Positions 43,596 to 55,538 are shown, counted from the first letter of the stretch. The stretch is 64,000 bases of DNA from Tanypteryx hageni (GCA_028673005.1 CM054120.1:71349533-71413532); one strand, 5' to 3'. Translations and numbers: made by a program. The notes: generated by a model from the letters alone, not told the origin.

Positions 43596-46137
43596 CCCAT
43601 TGTTTAATTTATCTGTTCATGAAGAACTCTGTGGCAGCGATCACTTTCCAATTATTATTACTAAGCGTAGTAATAATTGTGATTTTACTCGACATGGGAA
43701 TTGGCTCTTGAAGAAGGCCAATTGGCCAGTTTTTAAAAATAACCTAAAATTTAACTTTGATCACACTCTTGATGGCATACGTAATATGGAACTACTCATG
43801 GAAGATATAACATCAGCAGCTATCAAAAGTATCCCCCGGTCCTCAGGTAAAATGCGGCATGCTCATGTTCCTTGATGGAATGAGGAATGTGCCGAGGCAA
43901 TCCGAAGGCGAATGAAGGCCCTACGATTATTTCAGAGGTACCCAACAAGTACAAACTTGGCAGCCTTTAGATGGTTAAGGGCGAAGGCCCGGCAAACAAT
44001 TAAGGATGCTAAAAAGGTCTCCTGGATGAAATATGTAACTTCCATAAACCACAGAACACCAATAGCACAGATCTGGTCAAAGGTGAGAAGTATCTCAGGC
44101 TTAGGACATGTATCTCCAGTCACTGCCCTGGAAATAGGAGGCCGCATAGAAACATCCATGCCAAAAATTGTTGAAGCTTTTGGCCTTTACTATGCTGATA
44201 TTAGCAGCACAGCAAATTACGATCGGGCTTTCTTAACCATCAAACGCAATGCGGAGCGTTGCAGCCTTGACTTTGAGGGAGGTAGCAATGCTGATCCATA
44301 CAATGATGCCTTCTCGTTATGGGAGTTAACCTCCGCTATCAAGGAAACCAAGGATTCCTGCCCAGGAGTAGACGAGATCCACAATGCTTTCCTCCGCAAC
44401 CACCCAATTTCGAGTTTAAGGAATTTATTAGACACCTTTAACCAGATTTGGAGTGAAAGAAGTTTCCCGGTAGGCTGGCGTGAATCCATTGTGATTCCAA
44501 TCCCTAAACAGGGCAGGGAAAAGAAAGTTACTTCAAACTTCCGTCCTATATCCCTTACTAGCTGCCTGTGCAAGCTAATGGAAAGAATGGTTAATAGACG
44601 GCTGATTTGGTTCCTTGAGTGCCGAAACCTCTTTTCAAACACCCAGTGTGGCTTCCGACGTGGAAGATCCACAACGGACCATTTAGTTCGAATTGACAAC
44701 TTTATCCAGGAGGCCTTCCTCCTGGGCCAGCATGTAATAGCCGTATTCTTTGATATTGAAAAGGCATATGATAAGACATGGGGGCACAAGGTATTAAAGA
44801 CTTTACACGACTGGGGATTTCGCGGTAATCCTCCAATTTTCATTCGCAACTTCTTAGCAAACCGTGTATTCAGGGTACGAATTGGCAAGTGTTTATAACG
44901 CCCCTTTAACTTGGAGAATGGTGTGCCTCAAGGGTCAGTCTTAAGCGTCACACTCTTCGCGATTGCCATTAATGACGTTGTCAGGTGTATTACATCCCCG
45001 GTGTTAGCAATGTTATATGTCGACGATCTGGCAATATTTTGCCGATCTGTGAAACTGAGGTCTGCAAAGCATCAAATTCAGTTGACGCTGAACCGCCTCA
45101 AACATTGGGCTCAATCTAATGGCTTCAATTTCTCCAAGGAGAAGACCAAATGCATACATTTTTACAGGGGCAGAGGCATGTATCCTCAACCTAGTTTGCG
45201 CCTTGGATGAACACCTCTAAAATTTGTTGAGACCATCCGATTTCTTGGTTTGGTGTTTGACAGGAAATTGAACTGGGGGGCTCACATCTGCAGTCTTAAA
45301 GATAAGTGTTTACGATCACTAAATATTTTAATATTTTTAACTAATTCAAATTGGGGCGCAGACTGCACATCAATGCTTCTGCTTTACAGAGCGTTAATAC
45401 GGTCTAAACTTGATTACGGGTCCATTATCTACGCCTCAGGAAGGGTATCATACCTACGACCACTTTCGACCGTTCATAATTTAGGACTCCGTCTGGCTAC
45501 TGGAGCATTCAGAACCAGTCCGGTACAAAGTATTTATTGTGAAGCAAGTGAACCTCCTCTGGAGACATGCCGAAAGATTTTAACCTTTAATTATGCAGCG
45601 AAAGTTTTGTCTTGGAGGACACATCCTTGTTTTGATATTATTTTTAGTCCGTGTTTTATGGATGTTTTTAATCATCGACCCAGAGTAACTCTACCATTAG
45701 GGGTACGTTTTCACAATTTTATTAATGAGACTGGTTTTACTCTACCGGATATGTATCCTAGTGGTTTTATAAAAATGCCACCATTGCAGGTTCCACAACC
45801 CAAGGTTTTATTTAATATGACAAGGTACTCTAGGGCCGACACTAACCCTTCTGTTTTTGTTAATATCCTGAACGAACTGCTTGCATCAAAACCGGGCATT
45901 ATCCTCATCTATACAGACGGCTCTAAGAGGAAGGTGGCCTGCGGATGTGCTGCTACATCTACTGCTCTGGGAACCAGAAAGGTGAAGCTGCACCCGAGGT
46001 GTAGCATATTCACAGCAGAGCTTATTGCATTAAAAACTGCCTTGGAGATGATCAAGTCAAGAAACATATCATATTTGATATGTTCTGACTCAAGAAGTGC
46101 CGGTAATCTTCCAAAAAGGCTTTATTTCCAGTCATGA
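43595..46137 (+). mobile_element. I-clade LINE, 5'-truncated, the closest relative of the satellite RT
   Basis: Inserted into the Penelope element, beginning inside its endonuclease (LCGSDHFPI) and running through RT and into RNase H. Its last bases (from about 46096, GTGCCGGTAATCTTCC) are the same as the satellite's RNase H scrap, and sequence beyond 46138 is satellite. So the LINE ends in, rather than near, the array. Confidence 0.88.
43600..46137 (+). pseudogene. LINE pol: endonuclease end, RT, partial RNase H; three stops
   Basis: One continuous frame of 846 codons broken only by TGA at 43873 (in place of Trp in PWWNEE), TAA at 44896 and TGA at 45208. Order: endonuclease C-terminus (GSDHFPI); connector; RT with CPGVDEIHNAFL, ISLTSCLCKLMERM, CGFRRGRSTTDHLV, motif A VFFDIEKAYD (Asp at 44752), motif B GVPQGSVLS, motif C YVDD (45016-45027) and the thumb; then RNase H YTDGSK (45910), AEL (Glu at 46018) and CSDS (Asp at 46087), cut before the last catalytic residue. 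RNase H argues for the I group, since Jockey proper lacks it. All catalytic RT residues survive. No frameshift in 2.5 kb suggests a young copy. Confidence 0.9.
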
Positions 46138-46268
46138 TCTAATCTCTTCCCCATGACTTCCACCCATCCTCGACACACAACATTGTCTTTAATCCCGCAT
46201 TTCCACTGCCCCTCGCAAAGTACCTCTCGCCAATCTTTGCCATCATCACATGACCAGCCCTTACCATT
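46085..46268 (+). repeat. LINE-satellite junction block with a single 14-mer copy
   Basis: RNase H codons (CSDSRSAGNLPKRLYF) run into the satellite tail (CATGATCTAATCTCTTCCCC). The minisatellite is represented by one 14-mer only (46217-46230). The block stops at CTTACCATT and jumps back to late MMP block B. Confidence 0.85.
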
Positions 46269-47032
46269 AGCTCTACTAATTTTGATGGTAAGGCAGGAAA
46301 GCTAGCTTATTCAGAATACCCAAACAAACATAATACGCCTATTGAAATACATATTGATCAAGATGAATTATTGTATTTAAAGATATGTAAACTCTACCGG
46401 GTCCCACGCAGCAGGAAAATGGTACGGAGTCAATGAACGCGCCGGTAATCTTCCAAAAAGGCTTTATTTCCACTCATGATCTAATCTCTTCCCCATGACT
46501 TCCACCCATCCTCTACACACAACATTATGTCTTTAATCCCGCATTTCCACTGCCTCTCGCAAAGTACCTCTTGCACAGTACCTCTCGCCATTCTTTGCCA
46601 TCATCACATGACCAGCCCTTACCATTGGCTTCCTCAAGTGGCTTCATTGGCATGGCTCCAGCAGAAATTCCCACACTTGCGGCTCCAGTGTTAACCGATA
46701 CGAGGCAGGAAGTATCATGTAGCCAAGATTACATAATGCAGCCAAAGGCAGGTGGCCAGCTAGCAGAAAGTGCTGCCTCCACTACACGAAAATTACAAAC
46801 CGAAATTGTAAATGCAATTTATTGAATTCAAGTCTAACTGAAGGTAATATATATAACGGAAGAGATTTTAGTACTCATCACTGTGATGTATTGTGTACAC
46901 AGTTCCTCCTTTAATTTTATAGGACGATGAATGGGCTAGAACGAATAAACAAAGCATGAGTAACACATTAGGAGCTGTACATGAAAGTAAACTAATATAT
47001 AACTTAAAAAAGAATATTATCCTCCATTAACC

Positions 47033-47815
47033 ACAGGACTCCAGTTGCACAGGTCTGGAATAGGGTTAATAAGATCTCAGGCAAATACCACTCTACAAGC
47101 ATGCCAAGTCTAGCGATTGGAAGCCAACTCGTAACATCTTCTGTTGCCATTGGCGAAGCATTAGGCCTCCATTATGCCAAGGTTAGCAGCACGGCCGAGC
47201 ATGATCCTTCTTTTAATCGAATCAAAGAGAGAATGGAAAGAACTGTACTAAACCTTGGCAAAGTCAGCAGTCCAGCATCATACAATGAACCTTTTTCACA
47301 GTGGGAGTTGAAGTCAATGATTGGGGATGTTAAGGATTCTTGTCCTGGCTTGGACAGTATCCATAATGCCTTCCTCAAACTTCTGCCCATAGATGCCGAA
47401 CAGGGCCTACTGAAAACACTCAATAACTTTGGGCTGAGGGAGCTTTCCCTGAATCATTGCGGGAATCGGCAATTGTCCCTATCCCTAAATAGGGAAAGGT
47501 CAAGAGCCAGCCATCCAGCTATACCGCAATCTCCTGGACCAGCTGCCTGTGCAAACTGATGGAGATAATGGTCAACGGACGTCTAGTTTGGTGCTTTGTC
47601 AGCAGCAACCTTATCTCAAATGTCCAGTGTGGTTTATTACGTAGCAGGTCTACAGTGAACCTTTCTTACAGTGGGAGTTGAAGTCAGTGATTGGGGACGT
47701 TAAGGATTCTTGTCCTGGCTTGAACAGTATCCGTAATGCCTTCCTCAAACATCGGCCCATAGATGCCGGACAGGACCTACTGAACACCCTCAATCAACTT
47801 TGGGCTGAGGGAGCT
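47033..47815 (+). pseudogene. LINE RT fragment with internal duplication (unit A')
   Basis: Open 47101-47559. A 1-bp deletion (CAATAACTTTGGG for CAATCAACTTTGGG) moves the frame after LLKTLN. At 47656 the RT restarts from GAACCTTTCT, repeating about 160 bp (47288-47450 equivalent) with CPGLNSIRNAFLKHRP variants, and ends at GGGAGCT, where the piggyBac fragment begins. The same joints occur in B' and C'. Confidence 0.87.
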
Positions 47816-48885
47816 CTCAAATGTCAAAAGTGTCAACACCTCCTTTTGCGACATTGTAGAACTTGATCACCTCTGGAATTGTTGGTTCATCAGACAAATT
47901 TTCTCTCATGTATTGTAGACTACAGCAGGACTTATTTACCACATTTTGGACAGAAAGATGTGAAGTGCATCTTATCATATGAGTTGAATAAGAACATGGA
48001 TGTATTTACTTTGTACCCTTTTGTTTGGAGCATTGCAATTGGGATTTCCCTCTTGTTTTTGCACATTGTTTTTGCACATTGTTTTTGCACATTGTTTTTG
48101 CACATTGTTTTTACACATTGTTTTTACACATTGTTTTTACACATTGTTTTTACACATTGTTTTTACACATTGTTTTTACACATTGTTTTACCATGGTGAC
48201 CTTCTTTTCTAGCATTGCCTTTAGCAATGGCACAGAAGTAAACCAATTTTCCACTGTGATATTTTGTTTTTATCCATGATTACACTTTGTCAGTTCCATT
48301 ACAAGATAATCTGCGAGTGGCATGTCACCATTGGCAGTTTGTGCAGATAGATATTGCAGTCCTGTCACAAAATAAAAGGTGTGAGAATCACAACATCACA
48401 ATTTTGATGCCATATTTTTCAGGCTTGTTAGGTATAAACATGCAAAATGGTCACCTTCCTTTGAAACCGAGAAGCTGCTCATCTATTGTGCAGTCTACTG
48501 AGGGAGTGTAATAAGCATCCCAGTTCTTTACAATCAGGGCCCACAAGTTATAAATGGGAGCAAAGTTGTCTTCTCTGTCTCGTAAAAACTTATCATTATA
48601 CCAAAGGCACTGTATTAGAATTCTGTACATTGAATGAGGCCTGATTGCTCTGTATGTTACTGATTCTGATTTGTCTTCCCATAATCTTGTAGCTTGTATA
48701 TGGTTGTCTTTCTTGGCTGTGCATATATATAAAATACCTATCAAAGCTCTTATTTCTTCCATGTTTGTAGGCTTACACCACGTTGCATTACTTGAGTACT
48801 TGACCTTTTGCCTCTTTTTCTTGATTTGTAAAAATGCAAATGTCAGATAACATTTCTTCAGTAAAATATAATTCCCATAATTCAC
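47816..48885 (-). pseudogene. piggyBac transposase fragment (unit A')
   Basis: Minus strand. 48451-48885 open: N-terminal core with EEIRALIGILYICTAKK, RPHSMYRILIQCLWYNDKF and the first catalytic block DCTIDEQLLGFKGR. Beyond, in other frames: PFCMFIPNKPEKYGIKIVML, then ITVENWFTSVPLLKAML, where family members have D in TVDNWF, so the second catalytic Asp is Glu. The 13-bp minisatellite follows, then REIPIAMLQTKGYK, and VIKFYNVAKGGVDTFDI with the third catalytic Asp. Domain order is complete but the frame is broken and both ends are missing. Confidence 0.85.
48061..48190. repeat. 13-bp minisatellite inside piggyBac, 10 copies
   Basis: Ten copies of GCACATTGTTTTT or ACACATTGTTTTT, four of the first type then six of the second. 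Because 13 is not a multiple of 3 and no unit contains a stop, all three plus frames stay open and give the same 13-residue period, producing spurious long frames (HIVFAHCFCTLFL). Confidence 0.95.
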
Positions 48886-48935
48886 CTGGGGAAGTTGTTT
48901 GTTTAGCTTTCCTTAAGGGCCTGGTAAGGATCGAA

Positions 48936-49097
48936 TTATATTTCTTTGTTTAATTGTGTCTTTTGGTGGTTCTTAAGATTTAATTTTGTGGCGAACATCT
49001 CAGGGCACAGATCACATGAAACTAGCTTTTTCTTTGAGTGTGATGCAATATGACGAACCAATTCCACAGCCAGTTTTAACACTAGGTGGCAATAGAT
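48936..49097 (-). pseudogene. C2H2 zinc-finger scrap (unit A')
   Basis: Minus-strand frame reads ELVRHIASHSKKKLVS, then CDLCPEMFATKLNLKNHQKT and a TAA shortly after. It has CxxC, F and L at the finger positions and the first His, but the last His of HxxxH is Gln. The preceding RHIxSH looks like the end of another finger. Source gene unknown. Also present in B' (52804-52965) and C' (56672-56833). Confidence 0.6.
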
Positions 49098-49117
49098 TTT
49101 AGTTTGTCGATACAATC

Positions 49118-49555
49118 TGTTTTTTAGGCATGATTTTAGACAGAAGACTAAATTGGCAGTGCCGCATCAATGTTTTAAAAGATATGTGCTACGAATTTTA
49201 TATATTCTATGGTTTTTAACCAATTAATCGTGGGGTGCCAATCGTTCATCAATGCTCACCCTTTACAGGGCATTGGTAAGATCAAGAATAGATTATGGGT
49301 CTTTTGTGCACTGCTTGACCCATTACATACTTGTGCCCACCGACTTCTATGCACAACTCCGGTCTTAGGCTAGCCACTGGTGCTTTCCAAACCAGCTCTG
49401 TTCCCAGTATTTACTGCGAAGCAGGAGAACCATCCATAGAGATCCGTAGAACATTTTAAATGTGTACATACATTTAAAAAATGTTAGCATTGAAGACCCA
49501 CCCATGTTTTAAAACTATTTTTAACCCACATTTTATAGAAGTTTTTAATATGACC
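49118..49555 (+). pseudogene. Second LINE fragment: RT thumb/connection region (unit A')
   Basis: FLGMILDRRLNWQCRINVLKD, then across frameshifts LATGAF, SIYCEAGEPS and LKTHPCFKTIFNPHFIEVFN. The 43.6-kb LINE has FLGLVFDRKLNWGAHI, SIYCEASEPP and RTHPCFDIIFSPCFMDVFN in the same order. This covers the RT-to-RNase H part that is missing from the basic satellite unit, from a different, more decayed family member. Confidence 0.8.
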
Positions 49556-49561
49556 AAAAGC

Positions 49562-49645
49562 AGGCATGCTTGGGTTCTTTTCCACTTCTTGAATGATTTT
49601 CACTTTTTCCGTAATTGTCAGCTTCTTCCTTTTACTAGTAGCCAT
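49562..49645 (-). pseudogene. pogo/Tigger transposase N-terminus (unit A')
   Basis: Minus-strand ATG at 49645 gives MATSKRKKLTITEKVKIIQE then VEKNPS, the start of the first helix-turn-helix of pogo/CENP-B-like transposases, then leaves the family. Unlike the 30.7-kb element in sequence. Repeated at 53513 and 57381 (ATG positions). Confidence 0.7.
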
Positions 49646-50073
49646 TATTAAGGAATAAAAATAGTAGAAAGAATATTTTTCACAATTGCTTCAGGTTTAC
49701 ACAGTGATCGCCGAACAGGCAGGCAGCACAACGAAGAGTTGAACTGCTAGATAAGGTAGATGGAGAGGGGACAGACATTACGTCATCGGGATCGGAGTAA
49801 TCAGCTGACATGTCTCACAAGGGAAGCCCCCAAGGTGTGACACTCGTATCGGAATTCGACTTTGCAGAATGAAATTATATGCAAAATAACGAACTCCTAT
49901 TTCTACCTAGGTGCCAACTCGACGTCGTTTTCGAGAAAATGTCCTTTGAAAATTGCAATCCGAGAGTCATCGAGATAAGAACGTTAAAACTTTTTCAAGA
50001 GCAAAAAGAAATCAGAAAAGAAGCATATTGTACGTAAAAATTATGATATATGCTCAAAACATTGTGAATGGCT
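49646..50073. other. Probable pogo 5' flank (unit A')
   Basis: Noncoding. Contains CGACGTCGTTTTCGAGAAAA, a partly palindromic patch such as found in mariner/pogo ends. Joins late MMP block B at TAATTATTTCT. Confidence 0.4.
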
Positions 50074-50877
50074 AATTATTTCTATTAAACGATGGGACCA
50101 CGAATTTAAAAAAAAATCCATATAGCTCTACTAATTTTGATGGTAAGGCAGGAATGCTAGCTTATTCAGAATACCTAAACATGGATAATACGCCTATTGA
50201 AATACATATTGATCAAGATGAATTATTGTATTTAAAGATATGTAAACTCTACCGGGTCCCACGCGGCAGGAAAATGGAACGGAGTCAATGAACGCGCCGG
50301 TAATCTTCCAAAAAGGCTTTATTTCCACTCATGATCTAATCTCTTCCCCATGACTTCCACCCATCCTCTACACACAACATTATGTCTTTAATCCCGCATT
50401 TCCACTGCCCCTCGCAAAGTACCTCTTGCACAGTACCTCTCGCCATTCTTTGCCATCATCACATGACCAGCCCTTACCATTGGCTTCCTCGAGTGGCTTC
50501 ATTGGCATGGCTCCAGCAGAAATTCCCACACTTGCGGCTCCAGTGTTAACCGATACGAGGCAGGAAGTATCATGTAGCCAAGATTACATAATGCAGCCCA
50601 AGGCAGGTGGCCAGCTAGCAGAAAGTGCTGCCTCCACTACACGAAAATTACAAACCGAAATTGTAAATGCAATTTATTGAATTCAAGTCTAACTGAAGGT
50701 AATATATATAACGGAAGAGATTTTAGTACTCATCACTGTGATGTATTGTGTGCACAGTTCCTCCTCTAATTTTATAGGACGATGAATGGGCTAGAACGAA
50801 TAAACAAAGCATGAGTAACACATTAGGAGCTGAACATGAAAGTAAACTAATATATAACTTAAAAAAGAATATTATCC

Positions 50878-51670
50878 TCCATTAACCACAGGACTCCAGT
50901 TGCACAGGTCTGGAATAGGGTTAATAAGATCTCAGGCAAATACCACTCTACAAGCATGCCAAATCTAGCAATTGGAAGCCAACTCGTAACATCTTCTGTT
51001 GCCATTGGCGAAGCATTAGGCCTCCATTATGCCAAGGTTAGCAGCACGGCCGAGCACGATCTTTCTTTTAATCGAATCAAAGAGAGAATGGAAAGAACTG
51101 TAGTAAACCTTGGCAAAGTCAGCAGTCCAGCATCATACAATGAACCTTTTTCACAGTGGAGGTTGAAGTCAATGATTGGGGATGTTAAGGATTCTTGTCC
51201 TGGCTTGGACAGTATCCATAATGCCTTCCTCAAACTTCTGCCCATAGATGCCGAACAGGGCCTACTGAAAACACTCAATAACTTTGGGCTGAGGGAGCTT
51301 TCCCTGAATCATTGCGGGAAACGGCAATTGTCCCTATCCCTAAATAGGGAAAGGTCAAGAGCCAGCCATCCAGCTATACCGCAATCTCCTTGACCAGCTG
51401 CCTGTGCAAACTGATGGAGATAATGGTCAACGGACGTCTAGTTTGGTGCTTTGTCAGCAGCAACCTTATCTCAAATGTCCAGTGTGGTTTATGACGTAGC
51501 AGGTCTACAGTGAACCTTTCTTACAGTGGGAGTTGAAGTCAGTGATTGGGGACGTTAAGGATTCTTGTCCTGGCTTGAACAGTATCCGTAATGCCTTCCT
51601 CAAACATCGGCCCATAGATGCCGGACAGGACCTACTGAACACCCTCAATCAACTTTGGGCTGAGGGAGCT
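50878..51670 (+). pseudogene. LINE RT fragment with internal duplication (unit B')
   Basis: Open 50956-51393. Variants AEHDLSF and SQWRLKS (GGAGGTTG for GGGAGTTG). Duplicate RT part from about 51511. Confidence 0.86.
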
Positions 51671-52753
51671 CTCAAATGTCAAAAGTGTCAACACCTCCCT
51701 TTGCGACATTGTAGAACTTGATCACCTCTGGAATTGTTGGTTCATCAGACAAATTTTCTCTCATGTATTGTAGACTACAGCAGGACTTATTTACCACGTT
51801 TTGGACAGAAAGATGTGAAGTGCATCTTATCATATGAGTTGAATAAGAACATGGATGTATTTACTTTGTACCCTTTTGTTTGGAGCATTGCAATTGGGAT
51901 TTCCCTCTTGTTTTTGCGTATTGTTTTTGCACATTGTTTTTGCACATTGTTTTTGCACATTGTTTTTGCACATTGTTTTTACACATTGTTTTTACACATT
52001 GTTTTTACACATTGTTTTTATACATTGTTTTTACACATTGTTTTTACACATTGTTTTACCATGGTGACCTTCTTTTCTAGCATTGCCTTTAGCAATGGCA
52101 CAGAAGTAAACCAATTTTCCACTGTGATATTTTGTTTTTATCCATGATTACACTTTGTCAGTTCCATTACAAGATAATCTGCGAGTGGCATGTCACCATT
52201 GGCAGTTTGTGCAGATAGATATTGCAGTCCTGTCACAAAATAAAAGGTGTGAGAATCACAACATCACAATTTTGATGCCATATTTTTCAGGCTTGTTAGG
52301 TATAAACATGCAAAATGGTCACCTTCCTTTGAAATCGAGAAGCTGCTCATCTATTGTGCAGTCTACTGAGGGAGTGTAATAAGCATCCCAGTTCTTTACA
52401 ATCAGGGCCCACAAGTTATAAATGGGAGCAAAGTTGTCTTCTCTGTCTCGTAAAAACTTATCATTATACCAAAGGCACTGTATTAGAATTCTGTACATTG
52501 AATGAGGCCTGATTGCTCTGTATGTTACTGATTCTGATTTGTCTTCCCATAATCTTGTAGCTTGTATATGGTTGTCTTTCTTGGCTGTGCATATATATAA
52601 AATACCTATCAAAGCTCTTATTTCTTCCATGTTTGTAGGCTTACACCACGTTGCATTACTTGAGTACTTGACCTTTTGCCTCTTTTTCTTGATTTGTAAA
52701 AATGCAAATGTCAGATAACATTTCTTCAGTAAAATATAATTCCCATAATTCAC
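51671..52753 (-). pseudogene. piggyBac transposase fragment (unit B')
   Basis: As in A', with DEQLLDFKGR in place of DEQLLGFKGR. The 13-bp array has 11 copies, the first GCGTATTG. Confidence 0.85.
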
Positions 52754-52988
52754 CTGGGGAAGTTGTTTGTTTAGCTTTCCTTAAGGGCCTGGTAAGGATC
52801 GAATTATATTTCTTTGTTTAATTGTGTCTTTTGGTGGTTCTTAAGATTTAATTTTGTGGCGAACATCTCAGGGCACAGATCACATGAAACTAGCTTTTTC
52901 TTTGAGTGTGATGCAATATGACGAACCAATTCCACAGCCAGTTTTAACACTAGGTGGCAATAGATTTTAGTTTGTCGATACAATCTGT

Positions 52989-53419
52989 TTTTTAGGCATG
53001 ATTTTAGACAGAAGACTAAATTGGCAGTGCCGCATCAATGTTTTAAAAGATATGTGCTACGAATTTTATATATTCTATGGTTTTTAACCAATTAATCGTG
53101 GGGTGCCAATCGTTCATCAATGCTCACCCTTTACAGGGCATTGGTAAGATCAAGAATAGATTATGGGTCTTTTGTGCACTGCTTGACCCATTACATACTT
53201 GTGCCCACCGACTTCTATGCACAACTCCGGTCTTAGGCTAGCCACTGGTGCTTTCCAAACCAGCTCTGTTCCCAGTATTTACTGCGAAGCAGGAGAACCA
53301 TCCATAGAGATCCGTAGAACATTTTAAATGTGTACATACATTTAAAAAATGTTAGCATTGAAGACCCACCCATGTTTTAAAACTATTTTTAACCCACATT
53401 TTATAGAAGTTTTTAATAT
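52989..53419 (+). pseudogene. Second LINE fragment (unit B')
   Basis: Copy of 49118-49555 at offset 3,868, with the same frameshifts. Confidence 0.78.
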
Positions 53420-53429
53420 GACCAAAAGC

Positions 53430-53513
53430 AGGCATGCTTGGGTTCTTTTCCACTTCTTGAATGATTTTCACTTTTTCCGTAATTGTCAGCTTCTTCCTTT
53501 TACTAGTAGCCAT
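53430..53513 (-). pseudogene. pogo/Tigger transposase N-terminus (unit B')
   Basis: Copy of 49562-49645. Confidence 0.68.
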
Positions 53514-54745
53514 TATTAAGGAATAAAAATAGTAGAAAGAATATTTTTCACAATTGCTTCAGGTTTACACAGTGATCGCCGAACAGGCAGGCAGCACAAC
53601 GAAGAGTTGAACTGCTAGATAAGGTAGATGGAGAGGGGACAGACATTACGTCATCGGGATCGGAGTAATCAGCTGACATGTCTCACAAGGGAAGCCCCCA
53701 AGGTGTGACACTCGTATCGGAATTCGACTTTGCAGAATGAAATTATATGCAAAATAACGAACTCCTATTTCTACCTAGGTGCCAACTCGACGTCGTTTTC
53801 GAGAAAATGTCCTTTGAAAATTGCAATCCGAGAGTCATCGAGATAAGAACGTTAAAACTTTTTCAAGAGCAAAAAGAAATCAGAAAAGAAGCATATTGTA
53901 CGTAAAAATTATGATATATGCTCAAAACATTGTGAATGGCTAATTATTTCTATTAAACGAGGGGACCACGAATTTAAAAAAAAATCCATATAGCTCTACT
54001 AATTTTGATGGTAAGGCAGGAATGCTAGCTTATTCAGAATACCTAAACATGGATAATACGCCTATTGAAATACATATTGATCAAGATGAATTATTGTATT
54101 TAAAGATATGTAAACTCTACCGGGTCCCACGCGGCAGGAAAATGGAACGGAGTCAATGAACGCGCCGGTAATCTTCCAAAAAGGCTTTATTTCCACTCAT
54201 GATCTAATCTCTTCCCCATGACTTCCACCCATCCTCTACACACAACATTATGTCTTTAATCCCGCATTTCCACTGCCCCTCGCAAAGTACCTCTTGCACA
54301 GTACCTCTCGCCATTCTTTGCCATCATCACATGACCAGCCCTTACCATTGGCTTCCTCGAGTGGCTTCATTGGCATGGCTCCAGCAGAAATTCCCACACT
54401 TGCGGCTCCAGTGTTAACCGATACGAGGCAGGAAGTATCATGTAGCCAAGATTACATAATGCAGCCCAAGGCAGGTGGCCAGCTAGCAGAAAGTGCTGCC
54501 TCCACTACACGAAAATTATAAACCGAAATTGTAAATGCAATTTATTGAATTCAAGTCTAACTGAAGGTAATATATATAACGGAAGAGATTTTAGTACTCA
54601 TCACTGTGATGTATTGTGTGCACAGTTCCTCCTCTAATTTTATAGGACGATGAATGGGCTAGAACGAATAAACAAAGCATGAGTAACACATTAGGAGCTG
54701 AACATGAAAGTAAACTAATATATAACTTAAAAAAGAATATTATCC

Positions 54746-55538
54746 TCCATTAACCACAGGACTCCAGTTGCACAGGTCTGGAATAGGGTTAATAAGATCT
54801 CAGGCAAATACCACTCTACAAGCATGCCAAATCTAGCAATTGGAAGCCAACTCGTAACATCTTCTGTTGCCATTGGCGAAGCATTAGGCCTCCATTATGC
54901 CAAGGTTAGCAGCACGGCCGAGCACGATCTTTCTTTTAATCGAATCAAAGAGAGAATGGAAAGAACTGTAGTAAACCTTGGCAAAGTCAGCAGTCCAGCA
55001 TCATACAATGAACCTTTTTCACAGTGGAGGTTGAAGTCAATGATTGGGGATGTTAAGGATTCTTGTCCTGGCTTGGACAGTATCCATAATGCCTTCCTCA
55101 AACTTCTGCCCATAGATGCCGAACAGGGCCTACTGAAAACACTCAATAACTTTGGGCTGAGGGAGCTTTCCCTGAATCATTGCGGGAAACGGCAATTGTC
55201 CCTATCCCTAAATAGGGAAAGGTCAAGAGCCAGCCATCCAGCTATACCGCAATCTCCTTGACCAGCTGCCTGTGCAAACTGATGGAGATAATGGTCAACG
55301 GACGTCTAGTTTGGTGCTTTGTCAGCAGCAACCTTATCTCAAATGTCCAGTGTGGTTTATGACGTAGCAGGTCTACAGTGAACCTTTCTTACAGTGGGAG
55401 TTGAAGTCAGTGATTGGGGACGTTAAGGATTCTTGTCCTGGCTTGAACAGTATCCGTAATGCCTTCCTCAAACATCGGCCCATAGATGCCGGACAGGACC
55501 TACTGAACACCCTCAATCAACTTTGGGCTGAGGGAGCT
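54746..55538 (+). pseudogene. LINE RT fragment with internal duplication (unit C')
   Basis: Open 54824-55261, same variants as B'. Confidence 0.86.

Larger units (their letters stand above)
46269..50073 (+). repeat. Composite satellite unit A'
   Basis: Order: late MMP block B (46269-46385), RNase H scrap, minisatellite 46561-46588, block A (46687-46986), RT (47033-47655), RT duplicate (47656-47815), piggyBac fragment (minus), zinc-finger scrap (minus), LINE fragment, pogo N-terminus (minus), AT-rich tail. Confidence 0.9.
50074..53941 (+). repeat. Composite satellite unit B' (3,868 bp)
   Basis: Same order as A', with one more 13-bp copy. Late MMP B 50074-50240, minisatellite 50416-50443, block A 50542-50841. 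Nearly identical to C' at offset 3,868. Confidence 0.92.

Noticed and set aside
43932..44888. Minus-strand 75- and 223-aa frames
   Set aside because: Antisense of the well-supported LINE RT.
48000..48279. Long Phe/His/Leu/Cys-rich frames in three frames
   Set aside because: Produced by the stop-free 13-bp minisatellite.
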